Positions 50,057 through 58,613 of a DNA stretch of 59,368 bases are shown piece by piece. Source of the stretch: an uncultured Bacilli bacterium. GTDB taxonomy: Bacteria; Bacillota_I; Bacilli_A; RF39; UBA660. The notes beneath the pieces are model-generated. The model ran no database searches. It was given only the letters and a program-made list of their open reading frames with translations, and was not told where the DNA came from. The translations under genes were made by a program, and so were the position numbers. Position 1 is the stretch's first letter; each line of letters starts with the position of its first letter. The DNA is taken from positions 1 to 59,368 of the forward strand of contig CANQCI010000004.1 of NCBI GenBank assembly GCA_947589675.1, read 5' to 3'.

Positions 50057-51169
50057 ATGGATAGTAAAGAATTTATTAAAGCTTTAAATAATATAGTGGA
50101 AGAAAAGAATATTAGTGCTGATTTAGTTTATGAAGCTTTACAATTAGCTTTACAAACAGCTTATAAAAAGAATTTTAATTCTAAAACTAATGTTAGAGTA
50201 GATATTGATAGAGAAAGTGGTAATATCAAAGTTTATACTTATTATGTTGTCGTTGATGAATATGATGAGGGAAGAGAAGAAACTGATGAAGAAGGTAATG
50301 TTGTAAAGATTGAACCTAGTATTAATCGTGATGCCCAAATGCTTCTTGAAGATGCCAAGAAAATTGTTCCTAATATTAAAGTTGGGGAAACAATTGAACA
50401 AGAAGTTACGCCAAAAGATTTTGGTCGGGTTGCCGCGGGTACAGCAAAGCAAGTAATTAAACAAAAAATAAGAGAAGCCGAAAAAAATAATATAATTGAA
50501 GAATTTGCTGATAAAGAAAATGAATTAATGCTTGGGATGGTTGCCTTAGAAGATGCAAATAATTACTATATTGACCTAGGTCATACCCGAGGCATTCTTC
50601 CCAAAGATGAAATAATTCCAGGCGAAAAAATTGAAATGGGTTCCAACATTAAAGTTTATATTACCAAAGTTATCAATGGGACTAAAGGTCCAGTTATTAA
50701 GTTGTCACGGAAGTGTTTTGGTTTTATTAAAAGATTGTTTGAACATGAAATTCCGGAATTAGCTAATGGAACAATCTTACTAAAATATGTGGCGAGAGAA
50801 CCAGGTATTAGAAGTAAAGTGGCGGTTTATTCTTTAAATGAAAAAGTTGACCCTATTGGAGCTTGTATTGGTGAAAAAGGGAGTCGTATTGCCGGTATCC
50901 TTAAAGAACTGGGATCAGAAAGAGTAGACTTAGTATTATATAGTGATGATCCGGTGGAATTTATTAAGAATGCTATGACACCGGCGAAAGATGTGATTGT
51001 TAGTATTCCTGATGAAACTAAAAAAGAAGCTTTAGTTATTGTAAATGAAGATAATTTAAGTTTAGCAATTGGGAAAAAAGGAAGTAATATTAAGTTAGCT
51101 AGTAAATTAACTAAATATCATATTGAAGTAAAAACAATGGAAGAAATTAATAAAGCAGGAAATAAGTAA
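50057..51169 (+). CDS. nusA: Transcription termination/antitermination protein NusA
   Basis: 370 residues, close to the length in Bacillus. N-terminal RNA polymerase-binding domain (SADLVYEALQLALQTAYKKNF), S1 domain (ELMLGMVALEDANNYYIDLG), KH1 (DPIGACIGEKGSRIAGILKE) and KH2 (LAIGKKGSNIKLASKLTKYH). It lacks the C-terminal acidic repeats of E. coli NusA, as is normal in Bacillota. ATG 50057 follows AAAGAGGG. Part of the rimP-nusA-ylxR-infB operon. Confidence 0.95.
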   Translation: MDSKEFIKALNNIVEEKNISADLVYEALQLALQTAYKKNFNSKTNVRVDIDRESGNIKVYTYYVVVDEYDEGREETDEEGNVVKIEPSINRDAQMLLEDAKKIVPNIKVGETIEQEVTPKDFGRVAAGTAKQVIKQKIREAEKNNIIEEFADKENELMLGMVALEDANNYYIDLGHTRGILPKDEIIPGEKIEMGSNIKVYITKVINGTKGPVIKLSRKCFGFIKRLFEHEIPELANGTILLKYVAREPGIRSKVAVYSLNEKVDPIGACIGEKGSRIAGILKELGSERVDLVLYSDDPVEFIKNAMTPAKDVIVSIPDETKKEALVIVNEDNLSLAIGKKGSNIKLASKLTKYHIEVKTMEEINKAGNK

Positions 51170-51196
51170 TATATTTAATTTAGGAGGGTTTAAAAA

Positions 51197-51706
51197 ATGA
51201 AATTAGATGAAATTACAAAATTAATTATGGAAAAAAATGTGCGGTTGGCAAGAATTTTGGAACAAAGAGAATTATTAGAAAGTGTTAATAATAATGAATT
51301 AGTTAAAAAAGAAGATAAAGAATTAATTGCTCAAAAATTAGAAGAAATTACTATGGCTAATAATAGTTATCAAGAAGAATGTACACATCCTTTAGTTCTA
51401 TTATTTAGTAGTAATTATGGTTTTAATTATGTGGAAACTTATTGTGAGTGTTGTGGGCAAAGAAAGATTTATCCAAGAGAACATATCAGTGATGAAGTAA
51501 TTTGGCAATCTAATATAATTGATTTAAGAAGATTAGGAACAACTGATGATATTTATTTAATACCAGATATTAAAGATGAAATTGAAGAATATATTGTGGC
51601 TTTAAATAATGAAGGAAAAGAAATAGATCAAATTCAATTAAAGATTTATTTATGGAATCATTTCCAAAGAATGAAATTACAACGTAGTAAGAAGCAAAAT
51701 GATTAA
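51197..51706 (+). CDS. Hypothetical protein with Cys-rich zinc-type centre, paralog 1
   Basis: 169 residues, unrecognised. Helical N-terminus (IMEKNVRLARILEQRELLES), a central ECTHPLVLLFSS...YVETYCECCGQRKIY region (C-x-H ... C-x-C-C), and a helical C-terminus (IQLKIYLWNHFQRMKLQRSK). Cys/His spacing suggests a zinc ribbon-like knuckle. Strong AGGAGGG before ATG. It overlaps the following paralog by 8 bp. Lies between nusA and ylxR, a place where related bacteria have no such gene, so a role near transcription or translation is only a guess. Confidence 0.65.
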   Translation: MKLDEITKLIMEKNVRLARILEQRELLESVNNNELVKKEDKELIAQKLEEITMANNSYQEECTHPLVLLFSSNYGFNYVETYCECCGQRKIYPREHISDEVIWQSNIIDLRRLGTTDDIYLIPDIKDEIEEYIVALNNEGKEIDQIQLKIYLWNHFQRMKLQRSKKQND

Positions 51707-52253
51707 TTTAAGTGATGTAATTAAATATTTAGATTATGAAGAGGCTATCAAAAAATATATTGATAATTATGAAAAAGAAATAAGAGTAGAAAGAAGGAAA
51801 CTTACCGAAGTAAAGGAAGAAAAACGCCAAGTAAAAATAGGTGAATATTTACAAATGTTTTGTCAAAAACAAAAAGAAATTTGGAATATAAAAGAAATAA
51901 AAAGACAACATGAATTAAATTGTTTACATAATTATCGGCTTCTTTATTTAGATGAAGAAAATGAATATAGTTATTATTGTCTTTTATGTGGAAGTAAAGG
52001 GAAGATAGATAGTTTATATTATCAAAATATTATAAGTGATGTTTTATTAGATATAAGAAAATATCAAGATAAAAATATCGAAGAATTAATCAGGGAAATA
52101 AAGATGATATTAAGAAAGTTATATAAGAAAGATCCTTTAATGAATTTAATGCAAGTAAATGAATTAATTATTGAAGAATTAGATTTAAAAAAGAAGGTGA
52201 TAGAAAATGAAAACCAAGAAAATACCCATGCGTACTTGCGTCGTCACCCATGA
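51699..52253 (+). CDS. Hypothetical protein with Cys-rich zinc-type centre, paralog 2
   Basis: 184 residues. Layout matches the previous gene: helical N-terminus, then LNCLHNYRLLYLDEENEYSY and YCLLCGSKGKI (C-x2-H ... C-x2-C-G), then charged helices (RKYQDKNIEELIREIKMILR). The pair looks like an old duplication. The start codon sits within the end of paralog 1 and the 3' end overlaps the ylxR start by 47 bp, so all are translationally coupled. Not recognised. Confidence 0.65.
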   Translation: MINLSDVIKYLDYEEAIKKYIDNYEKEIRVERRKLTEVKEEKRQVKIGEYLQMFCQKQKEIWNIKEIKRQHELNCLHNYRLLYLDEENEYSYYCLLCGSKGKIDSLYYQNIISDVLLDIRKYQDKNIEELIREIKMILRKLYKKDPLMNLMQVNELIIEELDLKKKVIENENQENTHAYLRRHP

Positions 52254-52473
52254 GAAGTTAGCTAAAAAAGATTTAATTAGAGTCGTGCGAACTCCCGAGG
52301 GAAGTATCGTTATTGATGAAACGGGTAAACAAAATGGTCGAGGGGCTTATATTAAGAAAGATTTAGAAGTTTTAGATATAGCCAAGAAAAAAAATATCTT
52401 AGGGCAAGTCTTAAAAGTCGAGATACCTGATGATATATTTATAAAATTACGGAGTATAATAGAAAATAAATAA
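52207..52473 (+). CDS. ylxR: YlxR (DUF448) RNA-binding protein
   Basis: 88 residues. MRTCVVTHEKLAKKDLIRVV and ETGKQNGRGAYI are the DUF448/YlxR signatures. In Bacillota it lies between nusA and infB, binds RNA and has been linked to RNase P. RBS GAAGGTG. The usual next gene, ylxQ (L7Ae-like), is absent; infB follows 22 bp later. Overlaps the upstream gene by 47 bp. Confidence 0.92.
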   Translation: MKTKKIPMRTCVVTHEKLAKKDLIRVVRTPEGSIVIDETGKQNGRGAYIKKDLEVLDIAKKKNILGQVLKVEIPDDIFIKLRSIIENK

Positions 52474-52495
52474 AAAAAGAAAGGAACGTGGCAAA

Positions 52496-54613
52496 ATGAC
52501 TGTAAAAGAATATGCAAATGATGTTAATTTATCAATCGCGGAAATATTAAAAAAATGTAAAGAATTAAGTATTAATGTTAAAACCGGAGAGGATATTTTA
52601 AGTGAAGATGATATTATTATTTTAGATAATACTATTAATTTAATAAGTACTGATGAAGAAATTACTTTTGAAGAAAGTGAAGAAATTGATGATAAAGTTG
52701 ATGAATTATTAAATTATAGTACTTATGAAAGAGAATCGAAAAATTCGGTTGCCAAACAAAAACTTAAAAAGAAAGATAATACATCTAATAAAAATGATTT
52801 TAATATTTTGAAAAAACAAATGTATAAAAATAAGCATAAATTAATAAAAAATAGTAGTAATGAAAATACGGTTATATATAAGGATGGAATGACGGTTAAA
52901 GATTTAGCAACAGCCTTAAATGCTAATGTAACAGATATTATTAAAAAGTTAATGGGTTTAGGTTTAATGCTAAATGTTAATGATTCTATTGCTTATGAAA
53001 ATGCCGAAATATTAGTTCTTGATTATAATAAAGAGTTAAAAAGGGAAGAAACTCAAGATGTAGTTAATTTTGAACAATTTGAAATAACTGACCGACCAGA
53101 AGATTTAGAAAAAAGACCACCAATTGTCACGATAATGGGGCATGTTGATCATGGGAAGACGACTCTTTTAGATTATATTCGCAAGTCCCATGTGGTTGAT
53201 AAAGAATTTGGGGGAATAACGCAACATATTGGAGCTTATCAAATTGAATATGAAAAAAATAAAATCACCTTTATTGATACCCCAGGGCATGAAGCTTTTA
53301 CCGAAATGCGGGCAAGAGGTGCCAGTGTTACCGACATAGTTATTATTATTGTGGCCGCGGATGATGGGGTTAAACCACAAACCAAAGAAGCAGTAGACCA
53401 TGCCAAGGTTGCCAAGGTGCCAATTATTGTGGCTGTTAATAAGATTGATAAACCAGGGGCAAATGTTGAAAAAGTTTTAACCGAAATGGCAGAAATTGGC
53501 ATTACCCCAGAAGCTTGGGGTGGTGATGTACCATTTATCAATATTTCCGCTCATACTGGCGAGGGTATTCCTCTTTTACTAGAAACAATTTTAACGATTG
53601 CTGAGGTAAATGATTTAAAAGCTAATCCTAATCGTTATGCCATGGGGACAGTTATTGAATCTCGTTTAGATAAAAATGTTGGTGGTGTTGCTTCTTTCTT
53701 AATTCAAAATGGGACACTTCGGATTGGTGATCCGGTAGTCGTGGGAGCCACTTATGCTAAAGTACGGACAATGAAAAATGATTTGGGTGAACCAATCGTA
53801 GAAGCTTATCCAAGTATGCCAGTGGAAATTACTGGTTTAAGTGAAAACCCCAGTGCGGGAGATAAATTTATGGCGTTTGAAACCGAGGCTGAGGCTAAAG
53901 ATGTGGCTGAGAAACGAAAAGAATTAATTAAATTAAATGAAATTAAAAAAGAAAAAATATCTTTAGATGATTTATTTGCCCGAGTTGATGCGGGGAATAA
54001 AGAAATTAATATTGTTTTAAAAACGGATGTTCGGGGAAGTGAAGAAGCAGTTAAAAATTCCCTTGAAAAGATTACCACTAAAGATGTAGCTGTGCATGTA
54101 ATACGAAGTGGCATTGGAGCTATTACCGAAAGTGATGTTATTTTAGCTCATGCTTCGCAAGCTATCATCATTGGCTTTAATGTTGTTGCCACCAATAATG
54201 CTAAAGATGTAGCTAAAGACTATAATGTTGATATTAGAACTTATACAATCATTTATAAATTAGTCGAAGACATTGAAGCAGCGATTAATGGAATGTTAGA
54301 TCCAATTTATGAAGAAAAAGTTTTAGGAACAGCTCAAGTTCGCAAAATATTTAAATTTTCTAAAGTTGGTAATATTGCCGGTTCGTATATTACAGATGGT
54401 ATTGTTAAAAATAATACTTTAGCTCGGGTCATTCGGGATGGTATCGTCATAGCCAGTGATGATAAAATAGCTTCTTTACAAAGAGAAAAAGATGCGGTTA
54501 AAGAAGTTAAAAAAGGTTTTGAATGTGGTCTTACTTTAGATAAATTTAAAGATATTAAAGAAGGCGATATTATCGAATGCTATGAAATGGTGGAGGTAAA
54601 AAATAATGCCTAG
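52496..54613 (+). CDS. infB: Translation initiation factor IF-2
   Basis: 705 residues. Two IF2_N modules (residues about 1-50 and 125-180: [40 protein letters not shown]), G1 [16 protein letters not shown]3 DTPGHEAF, G4 NKID, then IF2 domains II-IV ending in [16 protein letters not shown] GTPase that positions fMet-tRNA on the 30S subunit. RBS AAGAAAGGAACG. Overlaps rbfA by 8 bp. Confidence 0.97.
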   Translation: MTVKEYANDVNLSIAEILKKCKELSINVKTGEDILSEDDIIILDNTINLISTDEEITFEESEEIDDKVDELLNYSTYERESKNSVAKQKLKKKDNTSNKNDFNILKKQMYKNKHKLIKNSSNENTVIYKDGMTVKDLATALNANVTDIIKKLMGLGLMLNVNDSIAYENAEILVLDYNKELKREETQDVVNFEQFEITDRPEDLEKRPPIVTIMGHVDHGKTTLLDYIRKSHVVDKEFGGITQHIGAYQIEYEKNKITFIDTPGHEAFTEMRARGASVTDIVIIIVAADDGVKPQTKEAVDHAKVAKVPIIVAVNKIDKPGANVEKVLTEMAEIGITPEAWGGDVPFINISAHTGEGIPLLLETILTIAEVNDLKANPNRYAMGTVIESRLDKNVGGVASFLIQNGTLRIGDPVVVGATYAKVRTMKNDLGEPIVEAYPSMPVEITGLSENPSAGDKFMAFETEAEAKDVAEKRKELIKLNEIKKEKISLDDLFARVDAGNKEINIVLKTDVRGSEEAVKNSLEKITTKDVAVHVIRSGIGAITESDVILAHASQAIIIGFNVVATNNAKDVAKDYNVDIRTYTIIYKLVEDIEAAINGMLDPIYEEKVLGTAQVRKIFKFSKVGNIAGSYITDGIVKNNTLARVIRDGIVIASDDKIASLQREKDAVKEVKKGFECGLTLDKFKDIKEGDIIECYEMVEVKNNA

Positions 54614-54941
54614 CCATAAGATTGAGCGAATTGCTAGCGAAATTAGTCGCAATATTAGTGAAATTATTGCCACCGAAGCTCGTGATGAATTATTAAAAAC
54701 AATTACAATCACGGGCTGTACGGTTACAAATGATTTAAGCTATTGTAAGGTTTACTTTACTTCTTTAAAAGATATGCCGAAAAAAGATTTAGAAAAAGAA
54801 GTCAATGAAGCCGCCGCATTTATTCGGGGCAGAGTAAGTGAAAGAGTCGAGTTAAGACATACACCTGAATTAAAATTTATTTATGATGAATCAATAGCTT
54901 ATGGAGAAAAAATTGAAAAAATAATTGAAAAATTAAAATAA
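54606..54941 (+). CDS. rbfA: Ribosome-binding factor A
   Basis: 111 residues, normal length. KIERIASEISRNISEIIATE, TGCTVTNDLSYCKVYFTSLK and LRHTPELKFIYDESIAYGEK are RbfA signatures. It assists 30S maturation at 16S rRNA helix 1. Overlaps infB by 8 bp (RBS TGGAGG within infB). Confidence 0.95.
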   Translation: MPSHKIERIASEISRNISEIIATEARDELLKTITITGCTVTNDLSYCKVYFTSLKDMPKKDLEKEVNEAAAFIRGRVSERVELRHTPELKFIYDESIAYGEKIEKIIEKLK

Positions 54942-54954
54942 TCAGGAGGTTTTT

Positions 54955-55524
54955 ATGTTTAATTTTGAAGATAAAATAAAAGATGAAAATGTTAATTTAG
55001 CTTTAAAAGCTTATTATAATTTTTTAATTAAAATTAATGGGTTAGCTCGTATTTATCCCAGTAGAATAAATTACACAACTGATAAAAATAAACAATCATA
55101 TTTAGATCAAAATGATCCAAATTTACAAGAAGCAATTAAAATAGTGCGAAATGATGATAATTGTGGGTTTTTGTTAGAATATACCTGGGAAGATTTAAAA
55201 AGTATTATTCGTTTTCGGACATTTCCTCATCAAATAATTGTTTCAGATATTGTTTTTACTTCTAATGTAGATGTCGCATCAAAGTTAGAAACCTATATTC
55301 AAGGGATATCTTATATCGAAGATTATGCTTATACTTTTGATATTGATGATGTTGTTATTGAAGTTCCTGATTTTGATAAAACTTTACAAGGTTGTGTTTT
55401 AAATATGGGATATATATTGAATAACCAAGATAATATCTTAGATAAATATCCAACTAAGATATATGAAAAATCATTAAAATTAAAGGATAGAAATGAATAT
55501 GGACGGAATCTTATTAATAAATAA
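54955..55524 (+). CDS. Hypothetical protein between rbfA and truB
   Basis: 189 residues, not recognised. Soluble; alternating beta-like and helical stretches (GFLLEYTWEDLKSIIRFRTF; QIIVSDIVFTSNVDVASKLE). No metal or nucleotide motifs. Strong AGGAGG before ATG. Its end overlaps the truB start by 32 bp, so it is part of the operon. In many relatives the bifunctional phosphoesterase nrnA may sit here, but this protein lacks DHH motifs. Confidence 0.6.
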   Translation: MFNFEDKIKDENVNLALKAYYNFLIKINGLARIYPSRINYTTDKNKQSYLDQNDPNLQEAIKIVRNDDNCGFLLEYTWEDLKSIIRFRTFPHQIIVSDIVFTSNVDVASKLETYIQGISYIEDYAYTFDIDDVVIEVPDFDKTLQGCVLNMGYILNNQDNILDKYPTKIYEKSLKLKDRNEYGRNLINK

Positions 55525-56338
55525 AGATAAAGATATGACAAGTAGGGATGTAGTTAATAAACTTATCCCTTTATTTAATACCAAGAAAATTGGGCATACA
55601 GGCACCCTTGATCCTTTAGCAACTGGCGTACTTGTTTGTTGTATCGGTAAATATACGAAGTTAGTCGATTTAATTACCGCTTATGATAAAGAATATGTTG
55701 CCGAGATTACTTTAGGTATTATGACTGACACGGGGGATATAACTGGTAATATTATAGGTAGAAGTAATACTACTTTAACATCTAACCAAATTAAAACTTG
55801 TTTAGATAGTTTTGTTAAAACCTATGACCAAACTGTTCCTAAATATTCGGCGGTCAAAATAAAGGGTAAAAAATTATATGAATATGCTCGGGAAAATAAG
55901 CAAGTAGCATTACCAAAACGCAAAGTAACAATTTATCAAATGGAACTTTTAGATATTAGTGATAATAAAATAAAATTTAAATGTTTAGTATCGAAAGGAA
56001 CTTATATTCGTTCATTAATAGAGGATATTTGTAAGCAACTTGGGGTGTGTGGGACAATGTCTAATTTAAAGAGAACTAAACAAGGAAATTTTGCTTTAAC
56101 TAATTGTTATACTTTAAAAGATATTGAAAAGAACAATTATCAATTACTTGAAGTAGGTGATATTTTTCCTTTTCCAAAAATTGAGGTCGATGATGAAGTA
56201 GCTAAGAAAATCCAAAATGGAGCGAAAATAGCTAATAGTTATTTTATAGATGATAAAGTTATTTTTTATTATCATAATAGGCTTTTAGCAATTTATCAGA
56301 ATGATAATGATATCTTAAAATCATACGTGCAATTTTAA
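55493..56338 (+). CDS. truB: tRNA pseudouridine(55) synthase
   Basis: 281 residues. GILLINKDKDMTSRDVVNKL, KIGHTGTLDPLATGVLVCC with the catalytic Asp, KYSAVKIKGKKLYEYAR and SKGTYIRSLIEDIC are TruB motifs; a C-terminal extension of 60 residues resembles a short PUA-like part. ATG 55493 is 6 bp after AAAGGA; ATG 55499 is possible. Makes pseudouridine 55 in tRNA. Last gene of the operon. Confidence 0.95.
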   Translation: MNMDGILLINKDKDMTSRDVVNKLIPLFNTKKIGHTGTLDPLATGVLVCCIGKYTKLVDLITAYDKEYVAEITLGIMTDTGDITGNIIGRSNTTLTSNQIKTCLDSFVKTYDQTVPKYSAVKIKGKKLYEYARENKQVALPKRKVTIYQMELLDISDNKIKFKCLVSKGTYIRSLIEDICKQLGVCGTMSNLKRTKQGNFALTNCYTLKDIEKNNYQLLEVGDIFPFPKIEVDDEVAKKIQNGAKIANSYFIDDKVIFYYHNRLLAIYQNDNDILKSYVQF

Positions 56339-56356
56339 AATCATACGTGCAATTTT
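56317..56356. repeat. 20-bp tandem duplication at the truB stop
   Basis: AAAATCATACGTGCAATTTT occurs twice in a row, spanning the last codons of truB, its TAA and part of the terminator stem. Confidence 0.9.
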
Positions 56357-56370
56357 AGATTGCATTTTTT
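56348..56370 (+). terminator. Terminator of the rimP-truB operon
   Basis: TGCAAT pairs with ATTGCA around TTTAG, followed by six T. The 20-bp duplication supplies a second TGCAAT upstream that could compete for pairing. Confidence 0.8.
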
Positions 56371-56415
56371 CATTTTTTTAAGTAAAATTATTTAAGAATA
56401 GAAAGAGGATATAAA

Positions 56416-57948
56416 ATGAAAGAAAATAATGAATTACATAAAAATAATACTATATTAATTATATTAGCTGTTTTGATTGCTCTCATAATTGTAATTGGAG
56501 CCACTTATGCGTATTTCACAGCTCAAAGAGGATCGGGTGGCAGTGCGGAAATTGATGTTGAATCAGGTACAACTGATTCACTTACTTTCAATAATGAAAG
56601 TGGAAACATTAATATTGTGGCTACCCAAGATAATTTTGGACAAGCTCATAATACCATAACTCAAAGTGCTTCGGTAAAAGCGACATTAGTTCCTAATAAT
56701 ACAACTAATACGGCAAGTGAAACTTATAATGTCTTTTTAGTAATTGAAAATAATGATTTAATTTATACCGAAAATAATAATACCCCCGAACTACTTTTAA
56801 AGGTTACTGACCCTGATAATAAAGAATATACGCAAAATGTTGATGGCTTAAAATATGTTACGGGCGTAACAGATAAAAATAGTGAAACCTATAGTGGCTA
56901 TGATATAACAATGAGTACTAACCAAGTTTATAAAATAGTTAGTGATTATGTTATTGATACCGACCAAGACCCAGTTGATCAAACTTGGCAAGTAGAAGCT
57001 TCGTTAATTAATTTAAATAAAGACCAAAATGCTAATACTGGTAAAACTTTTGAAGGTAGTATTTATATTACGACTGATGAAGAAGTTAAATTAAATGAAA
57101 TAAATAGCCTTGAAACTACCGCTAGTACGACTAGCATCACAGCAACAGCTAATATTACAAGCGGAAGTAGTGATATAGCTAAATATTATTTTGCGATAAA
57201 AGAAACAACCGAAACTCCTGAGGACTTTAAAATCAGTACAATTGCTGAGGCATTAGAACAAGATTATCAAATGACTGAGGCTGAAAGTAGTTATACTTTT
57301 AGTGAAAATATTACTGAAAATAATAACTATAAAATTTATACTTATGCGGTAGATAAAAGTGGGTACCGGAGTAATATTTATGAAACGGTAGTTACCGCCG
57401 CAGATGGGGAAATTCCTAAGGTTGAAAATGTCGATACTAGTTCTGATTTTGATAGTATTACTCTTAATTTCACTAAAGTTGAGGGAACAACTTATCGAGT
57501 TCGTTTAGATAATGGTACTTGGACAGAATTTAGTGAGGAAGAAAGTCATACCTTTAGTAATTTAGCTCTTGGTAGTGTTCATAAAGTATATGTTCAAGCT
57601 AAGAATACTGATGGCAAAGTTTCTAATGTAAAAACAATGATGGTAGCAACTACTCCTTATGCTTATCCAAGTGTATCTAACATTGAAGTAACCGAAATAA
57701 CGGCAACTGGCTTTAAAGTAAAAGCAACAGTTACCCAAGGTAGTGAAACAATTGAAAAGGTAGAATTTAAAACCGATAAAGATGATACATGGTATCAAGG
57801 TGAGATGGAAGAAGAGAGTGTATACACTTATACATTTAGTAATTTACAAGAATTAACTGATTATGTAATTACAGTTAAAGTTACTTCAACAGGTAAAGCT
57901 GGAACAGGGCAAAGTAATTCCGAAAGTGTTCAAACTCTTAGTTCATAG
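56416..57948 (+). CDS. SipW-cognate secreted protein, camelysin/TasA-like with Fn3-like repeats
   Basis: 510 residues. SipW-cognate signal VLIALIIVIGATYAYFTAQR followed by GSGGSAEIDVESGTTDSLTF, nearly the same as in the larger protein at 47.3 kb. The camelysin-like domain is followed by three Fn3-like segments (TASTTSITATANITSGSSDI; SDFDSITLNFTKVEGTTYRV; ITATGFKVKATVTQGSETIE). It lacks the terminal variable domain of its paralog. Such proteins are processed by SipW-type signal peptidases and can form matrix fibres. RBS AAAGAGGA. Followed by a very strong terminator. No sipW gene is present in the window. Confidence 0.85.
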   Translation: MKENNELHKNNTILIILAVLIALIIVIGATYAYFTAQRGSGGSAEIDVESGTTDSLTFNNESGNINIVATQDNFGQAHNTITQSASVKATLVPNNTTNTASETYNVFLVIENNDLIYTENNNTPELLLKVTDPDNKEYTQNVDGLKYVTGVTDKNSETYSGYDITMSTNQVYKIVSDYVIDTDQDPVDQTWQVEASLINLNKDQNANTGKTFEGSIYITTDEEVKLNEINSLETTASTTSITATANITSGSSDIAKYYFAIKETTETPEDFKISTIAEALEQDYQMTEAESSYTFSENITENNNYKIYTYAVDKSGYRSNIYETVVTAADGEIPKVENVDTSSDFDSITLNFTKVEGTTYRVRLDNGTWTEFSEEESHTFSNLALGSVHKVYVQAKNTDGKVSNVKTMMVATTPYAYPSVSNIEVTEITATGFKVKATVTQGSETIEKVEFKTDKDDTWYQGEMEEESVYTYTFSNLQELTDYVITVKVTSTGKAGTGQSNSESVQTLSS

Positions 57949-57951
57949 ATA

Positions 57952-58003
57952 AAAAATCAGTAATGTTCTAACATTAAAAAAATGATTAGCATTACTGATT
58001 TTT
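57952..58003 (+). terminator. Very strong terminator after the SipW-cognate gene
   Basis: Perfect 14-bp arms AAAAATCAGTAATG and CATTACTGATTTTT, with an inner partial stem (CTAA/TTAG, CATT/AATG). The second arm also overlaps a direct repeat (ATTACTGATTTTTATATTG) that recurs at 58362. Confidence 0.85.
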
Positions 58004-58006
58004 ATA

Positions 58007-58036
58007 TTGCATTAATATTAATAATTAGTATATAAT
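58007..58036 (+). promoter_or_regulatory. Promoter of small RNA 1
   Basis: TTGCAT and TATAAT with 18 bp spacing. The homologous copy downstream has TTGAAT and TATAAT with the same spacing. Confidence 0.6.
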
Positions 58037-58042
58037 AGCACT

Positions 58043-58148
58043 GAACAGATAGTTCTCTGTTCTAATGTATAGAACTTAGTTAGATGTTCTATCAGTCCAA
58101 AAAATATGCTGATGAGCACTTATTCAAGATAAGTGGATGCTCTTTTTT
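58043..58148 (+). ncRNA. Small RNA 1 of a type I toxin-antitoxin-like locus
   Basis: Expected start 7 bp after the TATAAT, at a GAACAGA/TCTGTTC hairpin. The body contains ATAGAAC/GTTCTAT arms, and the 3' end is a terminator hairpin with CACTTAT/ATAAGTG followed by six T. No open reading frame. The minus strand beyond its 3' end encodes a hydrophobic peptide remnant. The whole unit recurs about 370 bp downstream. Layout resembles RNA II of the Fst/par systems. Confidence 0.5.
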
Positions 58149-58212
58149 AGGGTTGTTTGAAAAGAATAATTAGTAATACAAGTATTAATGCGAATATAAT
58201 TAAATATTATTT
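58147..58212 (-). pseudogene. Decayed hydrophobic toxin-like peptide, copy 1
   Basis: This frame reads YLIIFALILVLLLIILFKQP and a stop, homologous to the intact peptide in copy 2, but the ATG-GAA codons are replaced by AAA-TAA and no alternative start exists. A TTTCCTC/GAGGAAA hairpin lies over the region where the ribosome site should be. Confidence 0.6.
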
Positions 58213-58306
58213 CCTCTTCATGAGGAAATTTTCTTGAGGCTGACAGTTCAAAATGATGATAACTAAGTTCTATCAAAAAATATAATTCTATGGCTATAAG
58301 GTTAGT
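58213..58306. other. Spacer between the two small-RNA modules
   Basis: Contains TAACTAAGTTCTA at 58260-58272, the exact reverse complement of 58070-58082 in small RNA 1, so both opposing transcripts of module 1 carry the same 13-nt sequence. Otherwise no feature. Confidence 0.5.
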
Positions 58307-58355
58307 TTCAGCGGGGGTTCAGCGGGGTTGACATAAATTAAAAAAAAGGTATAAT
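58307..58355 (+). promoter_or_regulatory. Strong promoter with adjacent GC-rich tandem repeat
   Basis: TTGACA and TATAAT with 16 bp spacing (58328-58355), preceded directly by two copies of TTCAGCGGGG (58307-58316 and 58318-58327). It faces the second small-RNA module. Confidence 0.6.
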
Positions 58356-58377
58356 AAAATTATTACTGATTTTTATA

Positions 58378-58407
58378 TTGAATTATTATTAAAAATTAGT
58401 ATATAAT
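58378..58407 (+). promoter_or_regulatory. Promoter of small RNA 2
   Basis: TTGAAT and TATAAT with 18 bp spacing, homologous to the promoter of small RNA 1. Confidence 0.6.
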
Positions 58408-58413
58408 AATAGT

Positions 58414-58549
58414 GAACAGATTATTCCTATCGCTGTTCTAAATATTATAGGACTAAAAAGAGATATCTATTTTTCGTTGTTAGATGCTCTATCAGTCCAA
58501 AATATTCGACAATGAGCACCTATTCAAGATGAGTAGATGCTCTTTTTTT
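58414..58549 (+). ncRNA. Small RNA 2 of a type I toxin-antitoxin-like locus
   Basis: Starts, by analogy, 7 bp after the TATAAT with a GAACAG/CTGTTC hairpin whose loop contains UUCCU, complementary to a Shine-Dalgarno. A GGACT...AGTCC stem encloses AGAGATATCTAT; the 3' end is a GAGCA/TGCTC hairpin with seven T. The same-sense sequence AGAGATATCTAT plus GTTGTT...GATGCT...CAGTCC is present at the 5' end of the opposing toxin transcript. Confidence 0.5.
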
Positions 58550-58613
58550 ATTGACCCTTGAAAAGTATAATCAGTAATATAAGTATTACTGCGAATATTA
58601 TTAAATATTCCAT
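58548..58613 (-). CDS. Small hydrophobic peptide, putative type I toxin
   Basis: 21 residues, MEYLIIFAVILILLIILF followed by KGQ: one membrane-spanning helix with a short charged tail, the typical build of type I toxins. GGAGAG lies directly upstream and AAGGAGGTGG further up; the leader can fold. Its 3' end meets the terminator of the convergent small RNA 2, the arrangement of Fst-like par loci. A decayed homologue lies in the adjacent module. The assignment is by layout and peptide character, with no sequence match claimed. Confidence 0.55.
   Translation of the reverse strand: MEYLIIFAVILILLIILFKGQ

Noticed and set aside
53168-54114. Long minus-strand frames opposite infB
   Set aside because: They mirror codon structure of the conserved infB gene and have no ribosome sites or family features.
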